Positions 19,301 to 33,974 of a stretch of 64,000 nucleotides of DNA are shown one piece after another (the stretch's first letter is position 1; every line of letters begins with the position of its first letter). Under the pieces are notes generated by a model. It was given only the letters and a program-made list of their open reading frames with translations. It ran no database searches and had not been told where the DNA came from. A program made the translations under genes and the position numbers. Source of the DNA: Metopolophium dirhodum (Eukaryota; Arthropoda; Insecta; Hemiptera; Aphididae); the NCBI RefSeq assembly GCF_019925205.1, contig NC_083560.1:126453062-126517061 (forward strand). Reading direction: 5' to 3'.

Positions 19301-21540
19301 TGTTTTCAAACAAAATATTTTAAAACGAGTTTAGCGCCCACGAGAGTTTTTCAATTGTTTTCTTCTGAAACCTATGTACCTATTACAACCAGTTAAGAAC
19401 GATGGTGCAAAAATTAATTGCCGGAAATCATTAGTTTTTATGGTATAGTAGTCTTACGAAGTACACGATTATCGGTTTACGCACATGCACAACGCTTATA
19501 ACAAATTTTCAATTTTAGATTCTGAGCGGATATTGTATAATATACTACTAAAACATTAGGGTTACCAAATGGCAAATTCTGTTTAAATTGTATTTGGAAT
19601 AATTATAGTTTATTGCGTTATATTGAATTGCGTTTGAACGCCGGAAATTTAACACGGTCGTGCAGAGTGAGCTTTTCTAACTTGTTTATATCTAATAAAT
19701 TACTTTAATTTTTAACAATGTCAGTATTATTCAATTTATTATTCTTAACAGCTATATAAACGTTAATATCTCTAATTATTATTTGTGTGACTATATAGCC
19801 CAAAAATCCTGATATCCCGCAAACATAGTTCGTCACTGGCCCCTGTACATGATGTATTATATATATTATATATATGTATATTATGTATATGTATATTATG
19901 TATTATGTGTATATTTTATATATTAATAATGGCACTCTTACTCGGGAAAAAATTTACAGACATAAAATACTGCGCAATATCGGTGTATCACATCTCAGTT
20001 TTAGTATAGGTAAGTACGAGGTATCTCAGTTCAATTCGACCGAGATGGGCAATCCACCAGTGTGGATTTGATAAATAGCACTCAGTATACGTCATACTGT
20101 ATTACATAGTAGCAGGGTTTCTACCACTTAACACTTTTTATTCAATTGTAAATCTAGTCTTCTGGCAATTTTTTTGAAATTAATATTAATATTACATCTT
20201 TCATATTTATCTTACTCTCCTGGTTCAGGATCAATAAAAAATGTCGAGAATTTGACAGTTTTGTTAATGTATTGGTGTCAATTCCATATTGATAATATGC
20301 ATAAGTATATGTTATTGTTCCAAGTTTGATTAATTTAATTTTGAATTATTGTAAGTTTCTTGACTACGCTTTTTCAGTAAAAAACATCAGCCTTTTAAAG
20401 TTCTAACTAAAGACTAGAAACATATTACAAACTAAATAAATAACTTCTACAGTTTAAGAATTAAATTGCCATATGTTTATATTATATACTTTTAGTGTTT
20501 AGTTTCATGCATTTTACCATGCAAATTCTGGTGCAGGTGAGTAGGTTTATTAAACATTAACAATTGATTTGTATAATGCGTAGGTAGGTTAGGTTAGGAC
20601 CATTACCTAATATATTTATAGGTACCTACTCGAAAAACGAAAATTATTGCTATTCTGATTAATCAATCTATAATCTTCTGAACCACTGCAGAAAAAAAAA
20701 TTACGTCACAACCACCTAGAAAACTATTGCGGAATTTGAATTTAATTTGATGTTGAAAAAAAATAATCCTAAAATAAGATATTAGAGTTTAACAATGTGC
20801 ATTGAAAAAATGTACTAATTTTATTGTACTGCGACGATTTAATAAATAGGTTACCTACCTAAAATTGTTTTTTTTTTTGTAAATTATTGCTGCACGCTTA
20901 TATTATAATATTTACATATAAATAGTGAACAAATTCATTCTGCCTGCGAGTAAATAATTATTGTTCGTCGTATAATACATAAATGATATCAACGACCAAT
21001 AAATTAAGCACCAGGAATTGAATGCATTTGCATAATTAAAAAAAAAAAAAAAAAGTTCGGGGAGCAATGAATTATGCCAAAGCAACTCGTAGGAATTACA
21101 GACAATATTTTGGTCCCGCATATTTTTACATACAATTTCGATAAGTTTTTAATTACCGCTGTATAGGTAATAGAGTACTTTTTATTTACAGATATTAGTC
21201 ATGAATGTCTGCTCAGTATACATCGAAATTACTAAAAAATATTTCAGCGTACTAGTGTATATAGTCTATGGCTGCAAGGAATATTATAATAATATAATTA
21301 CAATAATAATATGCGCTAATTATACAGGTCACTTTTAAAATAATAAAAGCCTGGGTCATAAGATTTTTCCACCCGTGGGAAACAAATTATGTACGACTCA
21401 AAAAATGATATATTATACTTACATTGTATTTTTTTTACATTATAATTTCGAAGTAAAGCAGGGTCAAGGTGTAGACTATATTAATTGTAAGGTCCATTTG
21501 CAAAAGTGATGAAAAATAAATAGATTAGGCGCTGAATTAC
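19301..21540. other. A+T-rich DNA, nothing gene-like
   Basis: Holds an isolated TTTTAGATTCTGAGCGGA word at about 19515-19532 (an end of the dispersed family described above), TA-rich low complexity at 19855-19925 and an A15 run near 21040-21054. Confidence 0.4.
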
Positions 21541-21960
21541 TCTATTTTAGATTCTGAGCGGAGTATTACAATGATACAATTTTAATTTGTGTATGTCTGA
21601 CGTCACTCTTAGGATCAGTAAAAATGCTTCAATCTTTAACTTTGATGATGGTCTACTGGTCTCTTGTGGTTCCCAAAAACTTTTGAAAATAGTCTAAAAA
21701 CCAAAAATTGTACCAAAAAACTAAATAGGAATATTGACGCATCACTAGTTTTTGACAACATCGATTAATTTTTTTATTATACTTCAAAAATTATAAACCA
21801 TTGAGATTTAAAATGTTAACCAAAAAGTTATAATATAAGCATATTGTTGACATTAAAATACAATTTAAAAATTTTATTAAGTATTCGACTCTTTTTAATA
21901 GCTATTTAAAATTGTTTTTCTAAATCAACATTTGAACATCTTAAATTGTATACAATATCC
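21541..21960 (+). repeat. Dispersed repeat starting TTTTAGATTCTGAGCGGA
   Basis: The start word is at about 21543-21560, followed by GTGTATGTCTGACGTCAC, GATGATGGTCTACTGGTCTC and GAAAATAGTCTAAAAACCAA, which I recognise as body words of a common aphid repeat. A+T-rich and without ORFs. The right end is not clear. Confidence 0.5.
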
Positions 21961-24254
21961 CTCGTAAGTTATCAAATGCAATCCAATACCTAAAATACAA
22001 TGTCACAATTTTTTCGGGGGTTAATATTTTTATGAAATTAGTTATTTAAAATTTAAATATTATTTATATAAATTTTAAATAAATAATATTTTCCTCCAAC
22101 GATTTTTGTTATTTTGTTACACCAATTTAACACAATGTAATTTTTAAAACATTAAGATGCATTTCCAACAAATTATAGGTATTAAGATTCACACCACCAT
22201 TCTACAATACCTATTATAAATGTGTTGTCTTTGCAAAAATTAGTACAACCTACCGTATTATTAAATAGTAAAATAAATTACTATATAACATAATAGTACC
22301 TAACAAAAATAAAAATCGATTAAAATTCTCTTTAGAATTAGAGGCTGTCAGGCTATCTCCGCTGAGATCTGATTTTCGTATGCAAAGATATAGGCTCAAA
22401 ATCGTGAATATATCAATGGGTTATATTACAATTCGTATAAATTATTACTCAATATAGTTGTATGTGACAAAAAAAAAAAATTGTGTAAATTGAAAAAAAA
22501 AAAACATTTCTCCCCTCATAACCATAATAAGGTATGTTATCAACGAGACACTGCCTCGCCAAGGGTGCTGAGTCACCGGTAGTCGTACAGGCGTTATATA
22601 CCAAGGGGGGTACCAAGAGGATACTTTTGCTAGGTACCCTAAAAAATACTATACTAGAAAAAAACTAACTCAATGGAATTGAAATAAGTATTGCCAAATT
22701 ACAAATAATAAGGACGCTATTTTAACTGTAACTTGTAATTGTAAACTGTAATTTGTAACTGGTAACAGATTGAGTCATTATATTAATAAAAGTGCAAAAA
22801 GTACTATAGAATATAGTTAAAAACAAGTAGGTAGGTACTTGCCCTAACAGGCATTTTTATAAAAAAATTTACAGATTATATTATCATGATAGATTAATGT
22901 GGGTAGAGATTTCATTTAAATAAAAAAATAGTTTAAATATTGACAATATGCTATAATGGTATATGAGATTAGCTGTATTTGAATATCAAGTGTTAAGTAG
23001 AGGATACGGATATTAGCGAGTAAAGCAAATTAATCAAATGCAATTTTTTTGTAAAAATCGTTTTTTGCTACTCCAGAATTTCGACTTGTTCGACACCCAT
23101 GCCGGTAGACACTTGAGATGATCTATAATAATATATTTCACGCAGTGGTTAACTATGAAAGGGGTAATAATTAATAATTGGTTAATTAAAAATTAATAAT
23201 TAATAAGTAATAATTCTAATACCACTATCTAGTGGTATTAGAAACATCTAGTGGTCCAAGTATATTTCTTAATAGAACTAGTAACGTCATAACACAGATA
23301 TAATTTGTAAAGCAGTCTTTTCCAAAAAAAATTAAAAAAAATATTGACTCAATAAATTCAACCAATCTCTTTAACTACTGTAATACTGCAGTATTGCAGA
23401 GTTCAGGTACAAATAGAGTGATGATTTAGGATCTCAGTCCCTCAAAATGTCAGCAAGCCCTCACTAAAAATATACTATGCTGCTATTGCAACAGCAGCTT
23501 TTTTTACATAAAAAGAAAATAATGATTGATTAATAATATAATCAATATTTAAATATTTCTTTCAAATCTTCGACTTGACCTATATTTTATCAACTGATTG
23601 TTTCGGAATTGATTGGGGACTTTTTTTTCAGATATACCTTAAAATTTAAAGTAATTTATTGGTGTAGATTTAACACTAAAAAACTAAACTTTCATTAACA
23701 GGCAATTAGTGTTAAAATCTATTCTATGTTAACTGATAAGACCATCTGCATCGATCTATGATAAATAAGTATAATAGAGTGTACATTAAAGTATAAGTAA
23801 ATTTTAACAAACATTTTGAACTATGTAATTTTTTATAAATTTAATTTTGAAACTTATTTTCAATTTTTTTTTTGCGTTTTAAGTAGTTAAGATAGTTTTC
23901 AATCTTATAAATTTTTAATTTCCATATTTTTTATTGTTTGTAAACTATATTTTTAAGGATCTTATATAGGTATAGCCTATTTATTCCAACTGCCAAAGAG
24001 CTGTCGCTTTTATCAACAGAGTGGCACAATATTACTGAGTGAATACACAATATTACACATGATTGCATTTTAGGATTACTATACGATACGAACGTCAGAG
24101 ATGTAATAGTAGGATATATTACTGTTCTAGCAGTCTAGAATTTCCAGGGCAGTCGGTTAAACCGGAAAAAAATGTAGATATACCTATATTTATTATACTA
24201 TAACAATTATTATTTATTAGTGATGATGTGTATCGTATATTATTATATTTCATT
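21961..24254. other. A+T-rich DNA with one hairpin
   Basis: No gene was supported. A denser segment at 22540-22640 (CACTGCCTCGCCAAGGGTGC, GAGTCACCGGTAGTCGTACA) is unlike its surroundings but has no coding signal that I trust. Confidence 0.4.
23216..23241. repeat. 12-bp stem hairpin
   Basis: CTAATACCACTA and TAGTGGTATTAG pair perfectly across a 2-base gap. CATCTAGTGGT repeats half of the stem just downstream. Confidence 0.75.
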
Positions 24255-24560
24255 TAGCTTCCTTGTTCCTGGCTCCTACAACGTCCCTGGGTCGGGCTGG
24301 CTCACAGTCTTACTGTTTTCACCGTTCCATATGGAGATATATCACCCTAACACCCCCCTGCCCCCCAGGCAGTCCACGTCCAATCCCACGAGGAATTCAT
24401 AAAATAATTTGTACAATGTATCTATACATAATTTTAATGGAACCCATTTCCAGATAATATATAAGATATACAATATGCGTAATGGAGCTAAATGCCAATA
24501 TCATGTCCCCGAGGAACACACGTCACGCCTAATAAATAATATCACATATAATATATATAT
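24255..24560 (+). repeat. Probable LINE 3'-UTR fragment
   Basis: CTGGCTCCTACAACGTCCCTG, CTCACAGTCTTACTG, CACCCCCCTGCCCCCCAGGC and CGAGGAACACACGTCACGCC are C-rich words that I associate with 3' untranslated parts of aphid non-LTR elements. There is no domain-level coding. The open frames here (24220-24402, 24263-24457) have no motif. The assignment is from recognition only. Confidence 0.35.
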
Positions 24561-27058
24561 GTGTGTGTGTATGTTCTATGTATTCAATATATGTATATGT
24601 ATATGTATCAGGGACACGGGTTCATCTGCGAAGTACCTATGTAGTTATAGAACAACGTTTCGGCGGGTACCTATTTATATGTATATATATATTATGGGAA
24701 TGTCGTCGTATAATAAGGGACATATTATTATTATATATATACCCTACATAATACACATGCATATATATTATATGCTTAGGGCGTGTGGCGTCCACGTTAT
24801 TTAATGGAATTCCGAGACCATCGTTAACGATCGGGTAGCGGTACACACTCACACGATATATAATAATATTATATATACACACATATGTGTGTACATATGT
24901 ATTCGGTTTTGTTTGTCGAAATGGTCGGTTTCCGGGCTCTATATATATATATATATATATATGTGTATATATTATGTGTGTGTATATAATACGCACACAT
25001 CGTGCAGTGCATCGGGACAGGCTCAATGTGTTGTGCGATGAAATATTATTATTTTCGTGCACACATGGCCGAGCAGTGTGACTAAACCGATAGGTATGAT
25101 ACCGTCATACACCGAGTTTATTATTATTATGTTTCGAGGAATATCAAGAGGACGGTAAACCGTCGAAATCGTATATGGTGATGTGAAAACACACCGACGG
25201 AGGAGCAGTGAGAACTACAGTGATCTGAACTTTTTGTGTGCACCGGATTATGATCATGTAAGAAAAATAGAAGTTACTCGATCGTTTTAGAAAAAATAAT
25301 AATTCAAAAAAATATTTTTGTACGCAAGTCACTAGAACATAAACCAGTTTTCCAAAATTGGGAATAGCAAAAGAGTTTTCAAAAAAAAAAAACCTAATTT
25401 ACTATAAACAGACTTTGCATTTTGTCCAAAACATTATTATCTTACTGCAAGTACATAATATTACAGTAATAATTTAGACGCTATTTAATTCTTAATTTGG
25501 TCTAGACACAGTAATAGTCGAACTACATCAACATGTTTTAATTTTCTATATTATTTCGTGATAAATGTTTAATGACCAACTATATTATGACAATGGTATG
25601 GGACCAAATGTAAAATACTTTGAATCGGAATTCAAATGTATTAAACATTTTTCTCAGAATGTCAATGAATTTGTCTACAACTCCATTTTAAAAATTCCAT
25701 TTAAATAAATCGCATATTACCCTACACGTCTTAATCTATAATATTGTAGGTAGGTAAGTACCTAATATATTGTACAATATGGGTTGAGGGTTCGCATCTA
25801 CGCGATACGTAAATATTATAAATTTATAACTTATAAGATATATTTAAATCGTAAAATTATGACAAACGCACGCGATAGACTAAAAACCACTTGGTACACG
25901 AAACACTTTTGTAATCGTATTCGTCATCCTGTTCTAATATAACTATGCAGTTCGCCATGATCAGACGAGTTCGAGACTTAAGAAAACGTAAAAATATGAT
26001 ATTATATAGCTTATATATTATTTTTCTCCGAAAATGTAATTATATACACTAAAACGATTTACCTACCTACAAGGCCAAATATTTCTTCAATCAAATACAT
26101 TTTTAATTCATTTTTAAGTGTTTTGTACGAAGAACAAATAAAACACCATAAGTACCAAATTAATTATTTCTTAACCTATTAAATGGAAAAAAGTGTTATT
26201 GATATCCAATTTTGTATTTTAATTATCTGTAACTATTTTAAAACGTATTTTTATATTACTAATCTGCCATCATGTTTTACTATATTCAATAGTCAATATA
26301 GATAATAATATGTAATTACGATAAGTCCCAAGCCCCTGATCATAATAGATGGATAGATGTCCGGCGGCGGTCGTTGGCGGAGAATGTCGATTGCAAAAGT
26401 AATTTCTTCATAAAAAAAAACTTATTACATTTTTTTTTGCGACGTTATCGTCATACATCATAATATTATTAACCTTGAAGTCAAGCCAAACGGCTGATAG
26501 GCTACAGTTCAAAGAAACGTCCATGTCAAATAGACTTGCCCTCTTTTTTTTCCAGTATAATATAATATTATATATATTTTATGAGTTTAATTCGTTTTCT
26601 AGTACCTAAGTAGTGTTTATAAATATATGATAAAAAAAAATATATTATACAATATTGAGATTAAAATATAGTTGCTCAATTTTATTTTATAATTATTATA
26701 GAAAAACAAATTAACAATACAACGAAAATGTAACAAAATCATAATGTAGTATTAAATAAATGCGTGGGTATATATTATTGTGTATCATACCCGTGTATTT
26801 ATTTTTATAAGCAAACATATATTGAGTATAATATCTCAACAACAATTTACAAATTATAATTTTTTTTTAGAACGAAAATCAATTTTATTTTATTCGCTGG
26901 TAATTTGTATCTTGACACAAATGTCAGTGTGGTAAAAATATCACTTTATATTGGAAAATTTAAAGAAGGCAAGTCATAGGTTGGATATATCTATCAGACA
27001 TGACACCTCACAACAAAGTTAGCTATAAATATTGTACAAAATATGGTTTTGGTAGTCG
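24561..27058. other. Microsatellite-rich DNA, no gene supported
   Basis: TA/TG/TATG repeats fill 24540-24980, including a TA run at about 24939-24962. Overlapping frames on both strands at 24409-25081 are simple-sequence translations. The end of the stretch may be the 3' UTR of the exon at 27059: a minus-strand AATAAA is at 26889-26884. Confidence 0.4.
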
Positions 27059-27205
27059 TCATCGTCGTCGTCGCTGGGCAGGTCTTGCACGAAGCAGTAT
27101 CGACATACCAGCCCTTATCAGTTCTCCGTCCAGTTGTTTAAATTGCACACAAGGCGAAGAATGATAAGGACCGGTATGTGAAACGATTTCACGATCCACG
27201 CACGT
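27059..27205 (-). CDS. Candidate last exon of the large minus-strand locus
   Basis: On the minus strand the acceptor ATTTGTTTTGTGTTTCAG is followed in phase 0 by 48 sense codons and TGA (27061-27059). The peptide starts TCVDREIVSHTGPYHSSPCV, continues QFKQLDGELIRAGMSILLRA and ends in an Arg run encoded by CGA repeats. It has two Cys and no domain that I know. An internal consensus donor (CTG|GTATGT, GT at 27108-27107) would instead make it a 97-base internal exon ending in phase 1. AATAAA lies 170 bases past the stop. G+C and codon use stand out from the A+T-rich surroundings. The phase fits the two candidate first exons at 41069 and 63692. No transcript evidence was available. Confidence 0.42.
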   Translation of the reverse strand, partial: TCVDREIVSHTGPYHSSPCVQFKQLDGELIRAGMSILLRARPAQRRRR

Positions 27206-28388
27206 CTGAAACACAAAACAAATGACGTTTTAAAAACACGTTGAATTGGTCATGTTAATATATTATACAATATTATGCATAATAATAAAATGCAATAAGT
27301 ATATATACAATATATAACTGTGTTCATATCGAATTTTTGTAACCAAATTAGGTGTAGTGGCGAGAGTGCATAACACATAGCGCCTGACCATCAGTCCTAA
27401 AATATTATATACACCGAAATTACGCGTGCCAGGCGAGATGTATTATAATCGCGTAAAATTATCATGTACACGCTGCACACAGGCCTAATTTAAAATTGTA
27501 ATTTTTGAGGGGCTTCGGTCTCATACGATTTTTAAGGACCACGGTTTCGTCGAGGGTGTTATTATTTTTTGTTTTAGTTTTGCAAATTATGATGGGAAAT
27601 TAATATTTCCATTTTAGTAATCTACGGGCTAGAGGTTTACTGATGATCTGCTCGAATAACTGCAAATTAATAGTCTAACCGAGTGCATCAGATTGGAATG
27701 ACAATGTATAAGCGCGCGCCCCCGTCGGCACACCTAAGTCCACCCTCGTCAGCTGTGTAAATAATATAATATTATAATACGCTAACACCACCACGCACTC
27801 AGTCTATATAATTGTTTCGAGCACCACACCACTCCGTCACACGTTTAGTTTTCGCAGAAATCATTTTCGATGGCGATAAATCGACCGGAAATTTAACACG
27901 TCTCGTATCGTAACCGAATATACGAGGGTAATTCACCACAAATCGTCGTCACACGTACGACACACACACATATATATATATATAATATTATATAAATAAT
28001 ACGCTTAGGATTCGCGATTTTGTTGTGCGATTCGCGAGCACGTGACAAAAAAAAAAAGCATACGATGTTTTGGGACTTTCCGTCTAAAAACGAGTGAAAA
28101 AGTGCGAATACTTTGTAATATAATATATTATTATAGCGTAGGCGCACAACAAAACATCGTATATTACGTCTCGTTTTACGGCGACGTTTGTCACTCGCTA
28201 TACATAGTCGCTGCTTTCATATTATATATAGTAGTATAATATGTCCTGCGCCCTCGGAAAAAAAAATAACATTACGCGCGCTGCACGATTGATTGAAAAC
28301 GAGAAAAGTATAATCGATAGCATTATTTAATGACGAGAAAAATAAATAAATAACCATGTACGCGATCCCTCGTGGGGAGGTGCACGTT

Positions 28389-28400
28389 CCCCCCCCCCCC
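28389..28400 (+). repeat. C-run
   Basis: About twelve consecutive C in TTCCCC...CTCGCC, inside a short G+C-rich block (28370-28425). Confidence 0.85.
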
Positions 28401-29221
28401 TCGCCGACCCGGCCCCGTCTATAATAATATATGCCACGTCCGAGCAACGGAGGCCATATTGTATACGATCGTCGTCGATCGAGTCATTTTTCTCCGTTTC
28501 TCGTAGCGTCGGCGTCACTGCAGTCGCGTTTTTCAGCAGTTTACTGTACTAAGTACCATTACATTATGCATAGGTAATTACATAGGTATATTATATACCT
28601 ACGGCAGAACACGCGGGTAGGCATACAATATTATATGGTATTATATTATATAGGCACGTGCGGCACACGACAGCGGATATAAATAACGTTCGGGCGGCGT
28701 CCGAATAATAATGCGGGGTCACAAAATCCTGCGCAATATGCGTACGATTATCATTTGGGTAAGTACGTGTGGAAAAAATTCGAAATAAAAAGCTCGCAGT
28801 GGAATAGCAGTAAAACGCGGAACGAGGTGAAGGCGAGCGCGACAGTATAATATTGTAATGTAATGCGATTAACATATTATTATTATGCATTAATGTATAC
28901 TGGTGCACTATAACATAACCCCGGTATACACCTCTATACCTATATATTCGCAGTAATATTATGTAGATATACGTTCGCATATTATTAATTCGTACAGCGG
29001 CGGCACACACGAGACGGACGTTGTTTTAATACGTACCTACCAATGCGTGTGCAGAGCGTGTTATACAGCGTTATACGCAAATAGGGTACGTATTACATTC
29101 AACACTCTGCAAAGTCGAGCACGCGAAACGGCTGTGTACAATTATTGTTGCAGTACATATTATACAATAATAAACTTATATATACATATTATGTGTACCT
29201 ATATAGTCGTATAAGTGAGTA

Positions 29222-29249
<28 letters not shown>
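29222..29249 (+). repeat. CT dinucleotide microsatellite
   Basis: About fourteen CT units, followed by CACTCACTCTCTGTGTGTG. Confidence 0.95.
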
Positions 29250-29253
<4 letters not shown>

Positions 29254-32200
29254 ACTCTCTGTGTGTGCATCTCTCTGGATTAATAATAATGTAACGGCGA
29301 ACAACGTTATACGTGACCACTGCCGCATATTTCACAAATACACCCACACATATATAATAATATTACATACAATATAATATTATAATATGTAATACATATT
29401 TATAACATACACACACAGTGAAGGTAAATTGGATCGGAGAGGACGCGATAGTTAGCGGTATACGCATATGTTATTATAATAAAGTACTACGGACGAATGG
29501 TATAGGTACCTCCTATATGATAATATTATGTACCTCGAGGTGTATGCGAACGTCGTGTTTTGTATGAAGTCACGTTGCTTTGCGGTCCATCCAGCATCCT
29601 CGCCGAAGAGTTATTTTATTGGATGTGCGTGTACCATGGTGGTATAAGATATTATGAACGATATTGGACAGTTGACGTCGTACTGCAAAACGCCTCCTCC
29701 CCGCGAAGCTTCCTCTCTTATATTCGCGTTTCTGCATTAAAAAAAAAAACAAACTATGTTTTAATATAACGTGGAACGTATGCTCATTAGCTGGCGCCGT
29801 GGATTGAAAGTATAATACTAATACAATAACAGTGAAATAATAATTTTCGTAGACAAACCCTCGGAGACTTTATGCAAAATGTCAAAACGATCGAATTCGC
29901 GTAATCGCGTTTATTCAGCCCCGATATCGTTGCAGTCGCGTGTGCATAATAATACTATAGAAGTTGAGGAATATAAATTTGCAAAAAATGTGTCACTATA
30001 ATAATACAATTATACGACCTGTCTCACGCATAACCATCGGTCGCAGTGGCGTCACTTCGAAATTCGGATATACTAATTTACATGCGCGCTGCCAATAATA
30101 ACAATAATAATAATCGTGAACGTCCGCTTTTCGCTATTGTCGTCTAATCTGACTTACTCGCACTCACACATTTAATTATCCGACACCGTGTGTTTCACAA
30201 CTACTACTATAATAAACACTGCGCCACTGTTTTGTCTTTACGCGGTCGACGCTCCCACGTCAACGCCGCGGCCGTCATAATGTTCAATTATATTAGTCGA
30301 AAAATAATATATTATTATTATTTCAATGACGTTTTTATTCGATTAACCTTCGAAAAGCTTACACGTAATTAAGATTTTTTTTTCAATTTTTATTAAAATG
30401 TTATTGTTGGTTTGACAGCGATGTTTACACATACCTACAACCCGATTTTTTCATCCAATCGCTATAATAATATCATAAAACACATAACTCATATTGATAC
30501 ATAATAATAAATAGTATATTGTGTGTTTATATATTTAATAATATATCAACTGACGGAAGTAATTTTGATCTGACGACAGTTCGTGCGTGTAACAGCATAC
30601 GGCGACGGACTGGAAAAAAAATTGACCGTATGCGGTCGCGGTCGCAGTCGGGTCACACACAATATCAAACATGTATTAATAATATTATACGCACTGTAGC
30701 ACAATAAATTCCGTTTTCAAATTCGTTTTTATCGAATTATACGCCTAAAGCCGAACGCTCGATAAATACACAAATGTGCGGATTATTATATCCGAAACCG
30801 GAGGCTGTCGATATTATAATATATGCGGTATTATACATTTATATACAATATTATAATATATTATTAATACATAATATGTAAAATACAAAACACCACTATA
30901 TATAATAATGATACCATCACTACACCATATTATATATATATTATGGCATATACTATCTATATTGTAGTGTCACGTATATAATATTATACTTTCAATAATA
31001 TCGTATTCCGACTATACTGTCGTGCTGGTTTACCATTGTATACATAATATACCTACTGTTCAGAATTTGATACGTATTATTCATGCCCATTCGACGTTTC
31101 ACCCCGGATTAAACCCACGACAACATCTGTCGGCCGTATATCGTATACGATCATTTTGATTGCTCCAAATTCATTGTTCACAATATTCATCAATGCATGG
31201 TAGTGCCCGCACTATAATATTGTACAGTTTGTCCCAACATAAGTCAACCGTATCGCTTTATCTTCCGCTCTCCGTTTATGGTTCGATGGCGTATACGCAT
31301 TTCGAAAATTCAGAGAAATTTTATTTTCGTGCCATTACGTTTTTGGAATTTTTGAAATAATCATTTTTGTCAAACGATTTATAATACGATTAATATGTGC
31401 CCGAGTTAGAGCAGGAGATATTTACAGGAAGTTAGTGTGTGGGATTGATAATTTAGGCATACATTTAATAAACTATTATCAAAATATTAAAACGGACAGC
31501 ATTCGTCTTAAATCTACATCAATATCGATTTTATGCAGATTTTTACATGATTTATTAGATAGAATTTTCAATGCAATTTAGTCAATTTTTGTTTTGAAAA
31601 CTAGTAAGTTTTTTCGTCCATCATAATCACAAAATATTTTTATTTTTTCACATTTTAGTAACAAAATTTTATACTTTCCAACAACTACCTATTAATATTT
31701 CACATATCAAAAACTTAACCTGCTGTAAATTGGTAAATTTTTAATAATTATTCTCAAATTGTTTGAATAAACTCACTTTTCTATTTATTTATTTTTCACT
31801 GGGGGATGCGCTTAGTGTAATCCTGCTAAACATTATTTTGTAATAATACAAAAAACAAAATCTACTTAATCGAATTCTTTGGCATAGTCAACTGCCGCCG
31901 ACATACCGTAGTCCGTAATTGAACCCATTTTTTATTCCTTCGATTACTATAGTACTATAATAAATGTATATTATATACCTATTTATATTTTATTCATTAT
32001 TATTATTACTAAACATTTTTCATTTTTATCAGACGTGATTTCATTATAGCGTCGTTCAAATGCGGGTCTCTTTTTTTTTCAACGGGGTATTATAACAACT
32101 ATTATTAATTATTATTATTATATTCAAATCGTACAATTTTTTATCGAAACAATAAATGCTTTTTCATTTTAGCGGCGCTGTTCAATCAGAAATTATATTT

Positions 32201-33701
32201 ATAAATCGTGAATTGTAGAGTGGTTTTTTTTCTTTGTACAGCTCACGCATGACCGAGTTCAATTTTCTTTTTTTGCCGAACGTAATAATTAAACGCAGGG
32301 GCAGAAATAATTAAAAAATAAACACCCGTACCAAACTAGCTCTAATGAAAACAACACCGTTCTCGTCGTCGCCCTAAATCTCTTTCGCTCGATTTCGAAA
32401 CGAATAACTTTGAGTTCCCGGCCGGCCCTGTCCCGCCGTCGAAACTACCCACCTCCGACCTCTGGTATACCCACGGAGGGGGCCGTATAATCTTGACGCC
32501 ACCGTGCAACTTTTTTTGTTTAAAAATTCAATTACAGGCCGACATTAAAAGTTTGGAAAATTACACCGTATTGTATATCACTGTACTGCGATTTTATACG
32601 AAATTAGAAGTTGTTCGGATACAACGTGGAACGTGTTTTAATAAATTACCTGCGAGTGGTTAGTTTATAAGCGAAATTTCCAGTCAAGTTATTTGAGAAT
32701 TGCATCACATGAAAAAATAATGATAGTATCATATTATTATAACGATAATTTTCAAATGTAATTAAGACAATTTGCAAGTGGTTTTAATATATACAGTGCT
32801 GTAGCAATCATAACATAATCCATAACCCACTTTCGTGTTGTAGGTACCTACGACATGAAGTTAACGTATTTCCTATTCCATAAACACGTTTGTCACATCA
32901 CGCGATTCTAGTCATAATATTTGTTTCGATGTCTGAATATTTGAAATTAATAACATCATCAAAATAATGTTATTACTATTATTAGGTGCATTCTTAATTT
33001 ATGTTAATTGATATTATATAAACTGAGAATGTGAAAAATATTAATTTCGATAAAATTATTCTATTTTTTTAAATTATTATTATTATTTTTATTTTTTAAA
33101 CAATATATGTACAGAGTATGATTAATTAATAATCGATTATTTAAATACCTACAGTTATAAGAAACGAAAAAAAAACTTGACGGTAAAATTTAAAAAGCGT
33201 GTAACCTACAATAATATGGGATACGCTTTATATTATATTATTGTTTTTAAATTCAATCTAAATTGATATTATGTTATTTTATTAAAAAAAATATTATAGT
33301 TATATATTCGTAAACGTATAAAAATTAACTTGACCAGTCTTGTAAAAAATATTCAAGTTAAAAATCAGTTACCTAATTAGTTCCAAACGCGTGCTTATAT
33401 TACCATCCACAATAATATAATATTAGATCATAATATTGTACACCAAACATAAAAAATCTCTTGTATATCCTACTCGCATGATGCACACGCATGCACATGT
33501 ATTTTGTATATATATAATATGACGAACAAATGTACGTAAGTTTTTTTTAAAAATGTTTTTTGTACAAATCACAGACACATTATTTTGGGCGTACAGCTAG
33601 CTAGTTGCAGCCGCGTTTCTCACACACATTTTTGCGGGCCGGCTGATTCTCAGCTATAACGGGCGCAGCTGTGCCACGGAGGGGGTGTCCCCTTTTGTGA
33701 T

Positions 33702-33709
33702 TATAAAAG
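33702..33709 (+). promoter_or_regulatory. Possible TATA-box promoter, plus strand
   Basis: TATAAAAG sits in a G+C-rich context (33640-33760) with CAGCTG-type E-boxes upstream (CGCAGCTGTGCC). A start about 30 bases downstream would fall near 33733. CCTGGTCGGTAAAAA just after it could act as a 5' splice donor. No coding exon was found to go with it, so an untranslated first exon, a non-coding RNA or chance are all open. Confidence 0.25.
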
Positions 33710-33974
33710 CAGCGTACACACGCGGTATGCCCTCCAACACCTGGTCGGTAAAAAAAAAAGGGAAAAGAGAAAAGATTCCCTATTCGAAAAAAAGTCCACG
33801 AACTCCGGCGATCAAAGACAATCTACAATGTAATAAGTGCAGCAGATAATTATTTACGAGACGATCGACGGGGTATATAATACTATCTACGTAGTAAATT
33901 GTTCAATGATCTATGTATTATGGATGGCGTCGTACGCACAACACGATATTATTATTCGTTTGTACAAGTCCAGA

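Noticed and set aside
20585..20600. TTAGG-like repeat resembling the insect telomere
   Set aside because: Only two to three units (AGGTTAGGTTAGG), internal and not in an array.
24409..25081. Overlapping ORFs up to 141 codons on both strands
   Set aside because: They translate TA/TG simple repeats and a repeat fragment; strings of Ile, Tyr, His and Thr without domains.
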